A stretch of 64,000 nt of DNA from Branchinecta lynchi (taxonomy: Eukaryota > Arthropoda > Branchiopoda > Anostraca > Branchinectidae), in NCBI GenBank assembly GCA_023053575.1, contig JAKZAP010000013.1:1870001-1934000 (forward strand). The letters run 5' to 3'. Below the pieces are notes generated by a model. The model was not told where the DNA came from. It saw nothing but the letters and a program-made list of their open reading frames with translations, and did no database searches. Positions 23,601 to 33,965 of the stretch are shown here, in pieces (position 1 is the first letter of the stretch; every line of letters begins with the position of its first letter). The position numbers and the translations under genes were made by a program.

Positions 23601-24525
23601 TGATATCGCCTATTTTGTATTTAACTGTACCTTACTACTGAAGTTGTCAACCCCTTTGAAATTTTCAAACTGGTGTATCTCACGAAGGAGTTTTTGTACC
23701 AAAAAATGGATGGCATATACATTGATCAGCTCATCAATGGCTATCGATTGCCGTCGAAAAAAAAATTCTACCTGTCTTAGTTCAAAAGTTGACTTTTTTG
23801 CCGCAGGCCAACTTTCTAACGTCACGACTTAGAAAGGAGCAAAGGATAAGCTCTAGTTTCTTTAGCAAAGAGAGAACTTTTAAAGTTTAAGAGGCACATC
23901 TGATACCGTTACTCTACCGCAAACCCAAGTGCAAAAAAATAATTTGATAAACTCTGCTGAAATCGTCGCAGACACGGATATAAATAATAGATGGCAGCAC
24001 TTTCGGACCCGTGGGAAAAAGCCACTTTTTTGTCTCTGTAGATTTTTCTATTTATCACTCAAAGAAAATATGTTGGCTGTGGGGCCGGGTAACTGCCGCA
24101 TATATTTAACACTTATAGATTTTAGTCCATCTTCAATTTGAAACTGGTGCCTGCCTGCTAGCGTGCTAGAACGGAGCTTTTCACTCGAAAGCAGAAACAT
24201 GGTTTGATGAAACGAAAGGTTCGCTACACAACTTGAGATGGTCCTCTCCGACATAGGCTATACAACTCCACTTCACTTCGCAAACCGTAGGCTCTGGCTC
24301 GAGGACAAGCAAAAACCATCCTTATTGGCCCCAGGCAAGAGTTATACGGAGCTTTCCAAAATATAATGTCATATTCATCAATCCGGCCTAAGGTCCACAC
24401 TTTCCGTAAAAACCGCACAGGTTAGACCCTTTCCAGTTACCAGGAATAAAATGAAATCGGAGTCATAGGAAAAAAAAAAAAAAAAAAAAAACGAGGACAA
24501 AACCAAAGTGTTGCTCTCGCAACAC
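20694..24525. repeat. Hairpin-bounded segment between direct repeats
   Basis: Both ends carry the same small hairpin: GTGCTGCGAGAGCAACAC at the left and GTGTTGCTCTCGCAACAC at the right, in inverted orientation and followed inward by TTTGGTTTTG. The interior has dispersed copies of a 200-300 bp unit (CTAAATTGACTTTGC at 20860, 21424, 23420) and of a shorter unit (GCAAACCCCTCAT near 21970, 22105, 22430). A 21-base A run lies at 24471-24491. Non-coding. Confidence 0.5.
22815..23258 (-). mobile_element. TTAA-type MITE 4, copy a
   Basis: Termini AGTTTAACTGAAAA and TTTTCAGTTAAACT, flanked by TTAA at 22811-22814 and 23259-23262. The interior (GTGGGGACAGCC, GCCCACTGAAAAGCCGCG) is the reverse of copies at 53021 and 56461. 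Non-coding. Confidence 0.8.
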
Positions 24526-24863
24526 AATCATAGCTTCGAAACACGATTTCGTATTTGGATTGGGTTTTCTGCAGGCAATGTTAACGGAAGTCATACAAAT
24601 AGGGATGATACTTTTTACTCTTCATTCAGGTGTCCTTTAATGAGGGACTGAAGCTTAAATTTGCTTCCCTTAATAACCCCGTTCCACGTTTATGGTAAGG
24701 AGTACTCGCCTGTATCTCGGTTAATGCCTGCTTGGTTTTTCTTTATCTCAGCGGCTTCTCGAATAGACTGCTGGAGTCTGGTGCACATTGCAAGAAGTTG
24801 GGCAAAATATATTTATATATATTTTTCAAAGTATACTGAATGGGATGGGTTTTCGAAAATATG
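24526..24863 (+). repeat. 340-bp direct repeat, right copy
   Basis: Same orientation and nearly the same sequence as 20279-20618. Its first 111 bases are the 3' end of MITE 1, ending at TTAA (24637-24640). Confidence 0.8.
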
Positions 24864-24959
24864 TTCTGCAAGTGCAGATTTGAAAGTATAGTTATGACGG
24901 TGTGCATTGGAGAGGGCGTGGTAAATTTTTACAAGTACTGAACTGATAGACAAAAATGC

Positions 24960-25031
24960 TCCTCAGCCAGGATTTGAACCCAGGACCCTCTGCTTACAAG
25001 GCAGTCGCTCTACCAACTGAGCTGCCGAGGG
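24960..25031 (-). tRNA. tRNA-Thr(UGU)-like sequence
   Basis: On the minus strand the sequence has a good D arm (GCTCAGTTGGTAGAGC), an anticodon loop CTTGTAA giving UGU (threonine), and a T arm with B box GGTTCAAATCC. Six of seven acceptor pairs form, counting a G-U; the outermost pair (C1-A72) and the first anticodon-stem pair (A-A) are mismatched. A run of five T follows shortly after the 3' end, as for a polymerase III terminator. It may be a weakly decayed tRNA gene or the head of a tRNA-derived SINE. Its position inside a repeat island favours the latter. Confidence 0.55.
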
Positions 25032-25810
25032 TGATCCCGCCCGAAAGCAAATTCATCTAACCAGTTCACATCCCCATGTCATGGAAAATAAAATTGTGGG
25101 TCCTGGTATGTCTACGTGGCTCCAACAGTGGAGTCCTAGGCTTCTAAATTATATTTGAAAATGTTTATGGTTTATTGGTCACGGTACAAGTCCCTTGTGT
25201 AAAGTGCCATCTGTGTATTATGTGGGAAATTTCTTGCTCATGATCTGCAAGTAGTTTTCCGAAAGTTCTCTCTGTCCTTCCTACGTAACGCTTTCCGCAC
25301 TCACAGGGTATAGAATAAATACCTCTTTGGTACTGATTTTGGACTTTGTCTTATCCGGTGTTTAGGTGCAGCAAAGTATTTTGGGTTCTGTGAAAACTTG
25401 GATGTTGTATTCTTTCAAACTTTTGGACAATTTTTCAGTCACTCCACGGACGGACGGACTATTAATAATAAAACCAAAGTTGATCAAAATACAGAAAAAA
25501 ACCTTTTCTGTCATCGCCCCAGTCGTGCAATATTAATAATAAAACCAAAGCTGATCAAAATACAGAAAAAAACCTTTTCTGTCATCGCCCCAATCGTGCA
25601 GCAAAAACAGCGGCCATGTCGAAAATTAAATCTCAGGACTAGTTTTTTCCTTACAGTGGTATTTGAAAGTAATTTACCCTAATAAGATATTTATAGTCGG
25701 TAGAAATTTTCAGTTATTTATTACAGGTTTGTTTCCTTTCCCGACATTGACCCAGAAGATTGACAGCCTGATGAGGACCCTTGCCAAGAAGGGCCGAAAC
25801 ATTACTGCCT

Positions 25811-26368
25811 ATCTTTAACAGAAAATGACAGCCACAGGAGATAGAGGTGATCTGGCTGTCAGGACTAGCCCTCAGAAGCCTGTGCACAATAGGGTCAAAG
25901 AATCTGCCAACAGCGTGGGAGCAGGACACACCATTAAAAATTAGCTAACCCTCCTAAATATGGTTGAATTTGAATTCCTCTTAAAGAGCGTGTTGTCCCT
26001 TTGCATTTTTAAAATGAGGCATGTCAGTTGTGTTCTTTACCTGACTTAGTAAATCAAAAGCTTACAGGAGGTGTGATGGCATCAGTTCTTGAGATTCAGC
26101 ATCATGGCTTCTAGCCTTGTCTGGATACCAGAAGGGTTACGTTACTTAAAAACTGTTGCTGTATTGAAAAAATGAAATTGGGGATTAGAAGAGAAGTTTA
26201 TTTAATTGAATTATGATAATATTTTAATTATTTTTTTTTTAGAAAAGTAGCTTACTACTTTGGATAAACTATGAAAAAAAAATTCTTTACAAACCTTCTG
26301 ACCTTGCAAGCAGCAAAATGGAAGGTTGAGTCGTGACAATGTGCAATATGTCTGTATTTCTTTTCTAG
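25811..26368. other. Intron DNA before a GTF3C3 exon
   Basis: The region has a pyrimidine-rich run at about 26230 and, at the end, the acceptor TATTTCTTTTCTAG. No mobile element end is recognised. Confidence 0.5.
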
Positions 26369-26520
26369 AGATGAATTATGACAGGATTGTTGAACACTAT
26401 GAAGAAAATGACTTTTTCGGCTCAGAAGATGAAGAGGAAGACAGGCCTGCACCGAAATTTGTGATTCCCAAGAAAACAAACACGAAAATGCCATCTTCCA
26501 AACTTGATGAGGAACTAAAG
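26369..26520 (+). CDS. GTF3C3: GTF3C3 exon, acidic segment leading to first TPR
   Basis: Acceptor TTTTCTAG ends at 26368; the donor AAAG|GTGATT is a weak but valid GT. The first two bases complete a GAG codon begun at 6630, and the exon ends on a codon boundary. The peptide includes NDFFGSEDEEEDRPAPKF and then PSSKLDEELK. In the family, an acidic stretch followed by a basic linker and a conserved SKLP-type motif precedes the first TPR helix, and this exon follows that order. It lies 19.7 kb from the previous exon and 1.5 kb from the next. Confidence 0.8.
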
Positions 26521-26935
26521 GTGATTATAGGGTTATTTAACTTGCTTTAGGCTCGTTATAGCATGGAAAGTATCTATCTATTTGGCTTTGGTCATTCTGA
26601 GGTTTTGGGGGGTTAGGTAGAAGAACAGGCTGGTCGAAAATTGCACCATTCTGTTTATGCTAGGTATTTCTTTTACTCTGTTTTTTTGTTTTTTTATCTA
26701 CAGATGGTTGTTTGATTTTTTTGCCTTGTAAGACACAAATTGAAGTATACAGTTTTCGGCTTTAACTTTGATAAAATTTAAACCTTGAAATTCCAAAGCC
26801 CCCTGCAGCGTATCTTTTTACTAGGCAAAGAATCTTCAAAGTTCGGTTCCCGCAAACAAAGTTCTGTGACCTTCCCTCTCAGCGTAGATAATTTTTATAA
26901 AAGTTGTAGATACTGATACTTTATTGCAAAACAAA

Positions 26936-27900
26936 CTTTCAATTCAATTCAATTCAATAAAATCTAAAAAAACAGATAACGGACAAGCCGATGGGTTGTT
27001 TTTACGTCTAAACATAACATCATAACAACAATCAACACATATATACAATTTTGCGACATTTATACCGACGTCTTATGATAAATATGGTCAATAACATGCT
27101 AGACTACGATTAATAAAATACAAATAACCTAAAAATTAACATTCAAAAGCGCTCCGAGTTATATAAACGAACAAACGAGGGGACGAAATTCTGAGCATAC
27201 CTTGTTCGCAAAGCTACCACCGGCTCTAAACGAGGCACAGGGTCGGCAGCTTGACGAGGAAGACGAATTCGGGAGGGGAGAAAATCAGGGGGGAGTATAT
27301 CACGGTGAAATGGGTTTTGGACTGTAGATGTACCGAACTTCATACAAAGTTGAAGTCGGCGGCATGAAAGGGTATCTAACTTAAATTGCTTTAGGAGCTG
27401 AATGTATGGGACTTTTGGAGCTTTAGATGTAACGAGCAACGCTCTAACAGCACTGGTTTGAAAAGAAGGATACAGTAGGGCTACCCTGTATCCTTTTCTA
27501 TACCCCATATTCTTTCACATCAGATGATAATGATGAAGGATATTATAGGGGGAAAAGAGGAAGAAATTGTCGAAGAGAGGATTAGGGGAGGTGAGATCCT
27601 CGGCAAAAACGACTGATTTCGAGTCGCTAAGGTAGCATACAAGAAAAGCGACGCACGGGCATCGCAGGTGACGCAGATCTTAGACCATTGTAGGTTGTCA
27701 GCGCTGGTGATGGACTTGGGCTTTTAGTGGATGATTTGAGAGAAGAGGTGGATGTCGTTTGTCCGACCAAGAAATTCAGTCTTGGCAGGTGGCGAAGGAT
27801 GGATCGCCGTCTCTGAGATTTGTGAGCAGATTAAAGATAATTGAGGGGAGTGAGTTTACTTTGGAGCGGGTTTGGGAGGGACTTGATAAGTTGTAGGACA
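26936..27900 (-). mobile_element. LINE 3'-end fragment
   Basis: A minus-strand fragment ends in a (TTGAA) microsatellite tail at about 26936-26960. Its reading frame includes RTRYAQNFVPSFVRLYN, the type of C-terminus found in many LINE ORF2 proteins, with weaker LINE-like coding upstream (LFLYATLATRNQ). It is 5' truncated and has frame breaks. Family uncertain. Confidence 0.65.
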
Positions 27901-28022
27901 CACAGTGAGAAAAAAGGGAAAAATATCGGAATTGCCGGTAGGTTCCTTACTCATGTCCGATGTGTATGTAGTATAAGTCAGAAGCAGATAAATAATTCTT
28001 ATTTGAATTACTTCATTTCTAG

Positions 28023-28107
28023 AACGTTTTGGCGCATGCAAGAATCTTAAAAGCGGAGCAAAAATACGCAGAAGGCATCAAGACCTGTCTAGGACTCATT
28101 AAACTTG
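28023..28107 (+). CDS. GTF3C3: GTF3C3 exon, first TPR helix
   Basis: The 85-bp exon has acceptor TTTCTAG and donor G|GTAAGG. It reads NVLAHARILKAEQKYAEGI then KTCLGLIKL and ends after one base of an alanine codon completed by the exon at 31622. The pattern of small and aromatic residues is a TPR, and the junction K-L-A-P matches the family pattern in which the repeat ends just before a proline. It is too short to be noticed as an ORF. It sits between two repeat elements. Confidence 0.85.
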
Positions 28108-28147
28108 GTAAGGTCAGGAATAGATATAGGCCTATATATTTTCTCCT

Positions 28148-28402
28148 TCAGCCCAAGCTGACTAAGAAACATATTTAACAATGGCTCAAAAACGGAAAAG
28201 TCTGCTACGATGTTCGTCAGCGATATTGCACCCCGTCTTTGCAAGGGTTCTCGTCAAGCTGCTGCTGGAAGAAACGAATGATTGCAGATTCGTTTCTTCC
28301 AGAAATAACCTGACGAGGACCCTTGGCAAGTAGGGTCAAAGTATCGCTGACGAAAATCGTCGCCGACTTTTCTGTTTTTGGGCCATTGTTGAATAAATAA
28401 AT
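28148..28402. mobile_element. Foldback repeat with hammerhead-like core, paired copy
   Basis: Left half starts GCCCAAGCTGACTAAG and contains TCAGCGATATTGCACCCC; the right half carries the complements (GTATCGCTGAC, GGGCCATTGTTGAA). Both halves hold a form of CTGACGAGGACCCTTGG, in opposite orientation. Together they make an almost complete hairpin. Non-coding. Confidence 0.6.
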
Positions 28403-28416
28403 AACCGGTACTAGAG

Positions 28417-28706
28417 AGTGTGTTCCACCCTTTTAACAATAGTAACTAAGTTACTACTTTCGTTCCAACCTCGTGAAAAGTTACTACGCTGACCGTTCCA
28501 GCCTTCTCGAAATAGTAGGTATTTGCTTACCATGCTCGGGAGCGCAGTTTGTGTGGTACTATGCATCTCTGTAACGCGATTGGTTGGATTTGCCCGTTCC
28601 ATGATATTCTGCTGGAAAATAGAAAAATCGTTCCAGCTTTGACGGCAAAAAGACAGAATTCGAGACGTCATGCGTAGTAACTACGGTAAGTATGGTGGAA
28701 CACGCT
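28417..28706. mobile_element. MITE 3, copy a (GTTCCACC ends)
   Basis: Ends AGTGTGTTCCACC and, read inward, AGCGTGTTCCACC. The interior TCGTGAAAAGTTACTACGCT and GACGTCATGCGTAGTAA recurs in two other copies near 52.7 and 53.4 kb. Flanking bases TAGAG/CAGAG fit a short target duplication. Confidence 0.75.
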
Positions 28707-28732
28707 CAGAGTCCTTCAGAGTCGCTCGGCTC

Positions 28733-29752
28733 TTTTGTGCTCCGTCCATTTTATTTCGCTCTGATGTCGCACATGTTCTACGGCAGAAGGAGTTGCAGAA
28801 GACGAAAAGATGCTATTTTAAGTATGCGAAGCACCTGCTTTATCTGCCGAAGTTATACCATAGTCACATGCTACGGAGCGTTTAGAAGTTGGAGATCCAA
28901 GCGTCACACTTATGAAAATTTCGTCGGCCCTGCCAAAAATCATGGACAACAGGGCCAGCCAGCACAATGAATGAACTTTATTACCCGTAAAGTGTAAAAC
29001 ACAAAATACGGAGTATTATGAAAGAAACAGAACGATAAATAACGAAAAAACAACAACAAACAAACTAAACAGAACAACATGAACTATCTAACCAGTATCA
29101 ATAACAAAGAATGTCCGCAGAGGGTCGTAAGGGTGAATCAGGTTACTGGTCTTTTTACACAGGTCTTCACTCGAAGTTTGAATCCGAGAGGGCACGTCTA
29201 TTAGTCCAAATCGAGCAATGACTTTTCTGTTTCGGTGCCATCTAGGGAGTCGGAGGAGGAATTTACAATATTTGAAATAAGCCACTCGCAGAGTCTGGCG
29301 ATCTTTTTTATGAAACAGATGAGCCATGCTGACTAAAAGCAGAAGCACAGGGGCGCAATAAGCGTTGTAAAGCGAACAAAGACCATTGCGGTTATAACGA
29401 ATTTTGTTTGGGGATATTTTCCCGTAAGCCCCGCATAGGCTTTTTACGGCTCTGTTCACAAGGGATGAACACGTAGTAGAAAGCGTTGGGCCGAATGACA
29501 AACCAAGCCAATTAACGGACGAAGAACATGGTAGAACTGCACCCCCAGCAACAAGTGGAGCGACCGTATAAGGGCTATTAAAACAAATAAACTCGCATTT
29601 AGATGCATTAACTGATAATCCAATCTTAGACAGTTCATTCTTTAAAACACTAAGGTTAGCAAATGACACTCTACATTCTATTCTGGCCAGTGAGTGAACA
29701 GTTGTATATTTTATTTGTTATGTTTTATTTTATTTATAAATTACTTACTTAC
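28733..29752 (+). mobile_element. LINE fragment (same family as 41.6-44.0 kb) split by another LINE
   Basis: The + strand frame at 28733-28895 reads FCAPSILFRSDVAHVLRQK and CYFKYAKHLLYLPKLYHS, close to the C-terminal region of the LINE at 41569-43951. Coding-like sequence continues to about 28965. After a minus-strand LINE (28966-29690) the tail resumes with TTTATTTATAAATTACTTAC, the same 3' tail as the intact copy. It is 5' truncated. Confidence 0.7.
28966..29690 (-). mobile_element. LINE 3' fragment inserted in another LINE
   Basis: A minus-strand fragment with an open frame (29088-29669) reading SKIGLSVNASKCEFICFN, VNWLGLSFG and NKIRYNRNGLCSLYNAYC, a C-terminal reverse transcriptase connection region related to, but distinct from, the 41.6-44.0 kb LINE. 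The 3' tail is a short ATGAATGAAC run at 28966. The RT catalytic box is missing, so it is 5' truncated. GGCCAG near both junctions may be the target duplication. Confidence 0.7.
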
Positions 29753-29759
29753 TATAGTT

Positions 29760-30400
29760 AGGTGACCCTTCTTGTAGACTACGTAGGACTCTCTGAAAAT
29801 GTTCTAAATTGTATTTTCATTTGCAACTCTGCAGCTCCAGTGTGTCAAGAACTCGTATAACCTGGCGAATGCTTTCTAGTTACGGGCTATCGCAAGATGT
29901 TGGGGGCTATAAAATAAAATAATATATATTCGTATTTTAAAGTTCACATATTCGGCTTTTCATTTTAACTTTCGCTGAAAAACGAAGCTTCCAACGACTG
30001 TACGAAGGCAAGTTAAACCAAGCGCCTCAGGCGAAATTTTTTTAATCTATTCTTTTTTCCTGAAAAATGAGCTATAGTACCCTACAATTTCCGGCTTTTA
30101 ACGTGTTTCATACCCCAAGAATTTCTATCCTAAAATGAAAACTAAATGCTACACCGTTCTTCCGAACAGGGAATACGACAAAATGTGCCGCAGGCGAAAT
30201 TTTGTGTAAAACTTACTGTAATGCATCAGTTGAGATGTTACTTTGATGTAAGGTCATATACTTAACTTCACATACTCGGCTTTTCGTTTCAACTTTTGCT
30301 AAGAAGCGTAGCTTCCAACGACTGTATAAGCCATAATAAGTTGACCTAAGCAACGCCGGCGAATTTTTTTAAATCTGTATTTTTTCTGGAAAAATTTGAT
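29760..30400. repeat. Two-unit direct duplication, 310-bp spacing
   Basis: TTCACATATTCGGCTTTTCA at 29943 and TTCACATACTCGGCTTTTCG at 30268 begin two similar units that share GCTTCCAACGACTGTA and a terminal GGCGAA. No gene is visible in this intron stretch. Confidence 0.55.
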
Positions 30401-30404
30401 CCCA

Positions 30405-31107
30405 ACAAATGTTGGCAGAATTTGATTTCTTACGTATAAAAGACCCGGTGTGCGGACAAGAATACCGACGCCCGACAAAAGCATTCAGAATTCGATTTCT
30501 TCTGTGTTTTGCCCGACAAGATTGTAAAGAACTTTATTTTTACGCGTAAATAGAAGCCGATGTACCGACGAGACTTGAACTTTCGGCATGCGCCGATAAA
30601 AAGTTACAGAATTTGATTTTTTTTTTTTTTTTTTTTTTTAAAGAACCCGATGTGTCGACAAGAATACCGACGCCCGACAAAACCATCGAACATTTGATTT
30701 GTTCTGTTTTTTGCACGACTATAGACTGTACAGAACATGATTTCATACGTGTAAAAATAACCCCTTGTGCCGATGAAACTTAAACTTACCGGGTGCGCCC
30801 GACAAAGTTTGCAAAATTTGATTTCTTACGTATAACTAGAACCCGATGTGCCGACGAGTCGACCGACGCCCGACAAAAGCATAAAAAAACTATTTCTTCT
30901 GGATTTCTTATGTATAAAAAGAACCCGATGTGTCGACGAACCGAGGCACGACAAAAGCATGCAGAAGTCGATTTCTCCAGTGCTTTGCCTGATAAATGTT
31001 TGCAGGATTTCATTCCTTGCGTATAAAAAGAACCGGATGTGCCGACGAGAATACCGAGGCACGACAAAAGCCTGCAGAATTCGATTTCTTCAGTATTTTG
31101 CCCGACA
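30405..31107. repeat. Irregular tandem repeat (GATGTGYCGACGA units)
   Basis: At least five units carry AACCCGATGTGCCGACGAG, then CGACGCCCGACAAAAGCAT and TTGATTTCTTACGTATAA. Starts at about 30444, 30648, 30841, 30924 and 31032 show irregular spacing. The overlapping ORFs on both strands come from the repeat and are not genes. A T run at 30616-30640 lies inside. Confidence 0.7.
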
Positions 31108-31110
31108 AAC

Positions 31111-31142
31111 GTTCAAGTATGGTTTCATTGTTCAGGTGTCCT
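31111..31142 (-). mobile_element. MITE 1 terminal fragment
   Basis: GTTCAAGTATGGTTTCATTG followed by TTCAGGTGTCCT is the end of MITE 1, and it abuts TTAA at 31143-31146. The rest of the element is missing. Confidence 0.7.
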
Positions 31143-31146
31143 TTAA

Positions 31147-31297
31147 AGGGACTCTCGCACTATTTACTCTTCAACTTATAGTATTTGTAAATATGAGGGT
31201 TAGAATGTACCATACAAAATTGGGGTCTCCGGGTTTAAAAATATATGGAGTGATTATGGAAGTAGGTTGCATTAGTATTATAGGTAAGATAGGTGCT
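31147..31297 (+). mobile_element. TTAA-type MITE 2, shortened copy
   Basis: Starts AGGGACTCTCGCACTATTTA and ends TAAGATAGGTGCT, with TTAA at 31143-31146 and 31298-31301. It lacks the middle part found in the 62902-63271 copy. It shares its left TTAA with the MITE 1 fragment. Confidence 0.65.
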
Positions 31298-31621
31298 TTA
31301 AGCATTTTTCCTGGTTCGCTGCTTGTAGATCTCGATAGTTACGAGACGGAAAGCGATAGTTATTTTTGTTGCAAGGGTAGAAGTTTCCGAAAATCCACTT
31401 TTAAAGGCAATTGTTGAGAGTGGATTTTTACCGACTTTTGCGTCGACTGTGTTATTGCCCTGAGCCACCGAATGGTTCAAATGATTGTATATATTTAGTA
31501 AAGAAATTTTCTGTGTCAGTGTAATTTATTATGTGATGTGTAATATCACGAATTAAATAAATTGATTGATTGATTGATAGTTGAGCAAAATGTGTCTCGT
31601 AACATGTGAAACATTTTGTAG

Positions 31622-31813
31622 CTCCATCAGCACATGAAGTTTACATTTTGTTGGCCAACCTGTACGAGTTAACTGGCAGTGTTAAAGAAGCCGAACAGAT
31701 CAAGCAGGTTGCAGAGATTATCGCTCCAACTAGCAGAGAAGTTATCGAGAAGAAGCTGAAGGACGCATTAGCGGAGGAGAACTATAATATGGCGTCGTTA
31801 CTGTATGGCCAAC
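31622..31813 (+). CDS. GTF3C3: GTF3C3 exon, TPR pair
   Basis: Acceptor ATTTTGTAG ends at 31621; donor C|GTAAGTAA starts at 31814. The first two bases complete the alanine codon from 28107, and the exon ends after one base of a codon. The peptide starts APSAHEVYILLANLYELTG and continues with EIIAPTSREVIEKKL and NYNMASLLYGQ. This is a textbook TPR: the ANLYE..G helix, then an alanine-proline turn, and it aligns with the second TPR region of animal GTF3C3. A MITE starts 32 bp after the donor. Confidence 0.9.
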
Positions 31814-31845
31814 GTAAGTAATGCTATCTTTCTGACTTGAGGCGG

Positions 31846-32215
31846 ATTCTCGCCGTTCCCCGAGGACTCCTCGGGAAATCGAAAGGGCGAGAATAGAGGG
31901 AGTCACTTCACGCGGACTCCGCGTACAGAAAACAGCGAAAACACGGGGAATGCTTCTAAAATGGATTGTGTTCTAAAAAAAATATGCAGTTGATGAAATT
32001 AGTCTGGATCCACTTTATTTTTGGTTTTGTCTATTCTGATTATTTTTAATTAACTTTACTGTGCACCAACACCAGCAAAAATGTATTCCCCTCCGAATCT
32101 GAAAGGGAGTCCTTTTTTATGATGGTGATGATAATCAGAGCATTCCCCGTCCGTGGGGACTCGCGAGAATACAGGGAGTGAGTCCCCGGGACAAACAAAA
32201 ACGCGGGGACTCTTC
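31846..32215. mobile_element. GGACTCC MITE, cut by a foldback element
   Basis: Left end ATTCTCGCCGTTCCCCGAGG matches the complete copy at 16019. The sequence follows that copy through GCGGGGACTCTTC and stops at 32215, where the terminus GGGTCGCTGTC starts. The missing right end (about 30 bp in the intact copy) is not found beyond the foldback elements. Confidence 0.75.
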
Positions 32216-32235
32216 GGGTCGCTGTCACTACCGCA

Positions 32236-32668
32236 ACACGTCAGTTCGCATAAACGTCAGTTCGCCTAAGCGAAAATTCCGACAGTTCGTCAACACGTCA
32301 GTTCCCATACACGTCAGTTCCACTACACGTCAGTTCGTCTACACGTCAGTTCACCTAAACGTCAGTTGCACTACACGTCAGTTCGCCTACCGTCAGTTGA
32401 CATAAACGTCAGTTCAGTCACCGTCAGTTCACCTATTTTAGAAATCCGTCAGTTCGTCAACACGTCAGTTCGTCAACACGTCAGTTCAGCTACACGTCAG
32501 TTCCGCTACACGTCAGTTCGCTTACCGTCAGTTGACATAAACGTCAGTTGACATAAACGTCAGTTGAAATAAACGTCAGTTGACATAAACGTCAGTTGAC
32601 ATAACCGTCAGTTGACATAAACGTCAGTTGACATAAACGTCAGTTGACATAAACGTCACTTCGCCTAC
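32236..32668 (+). repeat. 16-bp satellite array, left terminus of element 1
   Basis: Units of 16 bp built on ACGTCAGTT with variable second halves (CGCCTAC, CGTCTAC, GACATAA). About 25 units. The distal part is most uniform (CGTCAGTTGACATAAA). Confidence 0.85.
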
Positions 32669-33052
32669 AAAATCCGTCACCACCCCCAGAGATTCAGACC
32701 CGCCTATTAGTTCGAAGTCGACTGGGTCACCGAAAGCAATTAAGCAGATGGAATAAAACCCAGGGGATTAATAAAAAGAAGCCGACATTTGTGCATATTG
32801 ATGAGGGTAAAATTAGTTAAGAATCACCGGGAGCTTGCAATCAGATGCGGCAGACGGGGCTAGTCAAACGGAAACTGAAAAATATGAGGTGAACGTATAA
32901 TTAAACACAAATAAGGGCTTAACAACCATCGCAAGGTGAAGGACCAAAATGTGCCAGTGATTCTCAATCTTTTCCGAAAGGGTACCGGAAACAGTGAGGG
33001 ACGAACTCTTTTCTCTTGGCTCTTGGCCAGTACTTCCTCTATTGTCTTCAAA

Positions 33053-33965
33053 CAAGACCAAAGGTTTCGACGGGATCCCACAAATTTCATATCTGATCCA
33101 GACAGTTGGATCTTGTAGATAAATATCCGGTCTACGCCAACCAATTTTAACTGGAATTTAGAAACAGATTAAGGTCAATGGCTAATCATTTGAGAAAACT
33201 AAGTTCCGACATGGATTCAGCGTGCGTGTTTACTCCTATAAGTCGTATATACTTTGACGAAATTGATCAAAACTTCCAGCTGCCTTGCTGCTCACATATT
33301 TTCTGGTTTCTGCCTGGTTCTTGGCGAGCTTTTTGTCCGTTATGTACTATATACTACCTTACAATACATTACAGATAAAACTTTAACTTTTAACGAATCT
33401 TCAGGTTTTGGCCGGAGCCCGAACTATTTGTCCGTCGTGGAATATTGACACATAAGTTCAGCATGCCTCTTTACCATTACACCCATCCTCTAATCAACTT
33501 CAGATAAAACGTTTACTTTTAAAAAAAATTACTTTTTCAGCCGGATTCCGGGAGAACTATATGTCCAGGTAGAAAATAATTGTCATATGCGGTATTGCGG
33601 ATGCAGCATGTCTTCTTAAGCCTGAATCGAACATCTAATCAAGCTCAAATACAACTTTTACGTTATAAAAATTTTCCTGTTTGGGCCGGATCCCAGGCGA
33701 ACTACTTGTTCAGTTCAGTTCATTTTTGAGCTTACTTTTTTTTTCGCTGGACAATTAGTTCTGGAGTTTGGCCGAAATCGGGAAATTGGCGGTAGTGGTA
33801 GGAAGTTTTTCTCAGATGATTAGCTATTTGGCCTTAATCTGTTTCTGAATTTTAATTGTAAGAATGTTCAAGGAGTCTGGCGATGACTGGATCTGGCTAA
33901 GACAAGGCCCAGTTGTCTGGATCAGATATTGAATTTTTGGGATCCCATCGAAACCTTTGGTCTTG
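33053..33965. mobile_element. GGGATCCC tandem-repeat element, two halves joined head to head
   Basis: The left half starts CAAGACCAAAGGTTTCGACG and is in minus orientation. From about 33730 the + orientation 3' half takes over (AATCTGTTTCTGAATTTT, GGGATCCCATCGAAACC). The join near 33712-33735 falls in a short TTCAGTTCAGTTCA. This hybrid ends exactly where the large palindrome starts. Confidence 0.6.

Larger units (their letters stand above)
19416..25810. mobile_element. Composite island flanked by inverted 330-bp repeats
   Basis: The sequence at 19440-19765 is repeated in reverse at 25480-25800, including the motif GGCCCTTCTTGGCAAGGGTC and a stretch ending in a tetranucleotide-free AT-rich tract. 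The left outer edge begins GAGCCCAAGCTGACTTTG, the start seen in other copies of this foldback family. The interior contains TTAA-type MITEs, dispersed 150-bp repeat units (20730-23600) and a tRNA-like sequence. No transposase ORF is present. Whether the whole island moved as one unit is inference. Confidence 0.5.

Noticed and set aside
20279..24863. LTR retrotransposon with 340-bp LTRs
   Set aside because: No TG...CA ends, no primer-binding site or polypurine tract, no gag or pol, and the repeats include a MITE end and its flank.
32236..32668. Possible CRISPR array
   Set aside because: The 16-bp units are contiguous satellite without unique spacers, in a eukaryotic intron, and recur at other element termini.
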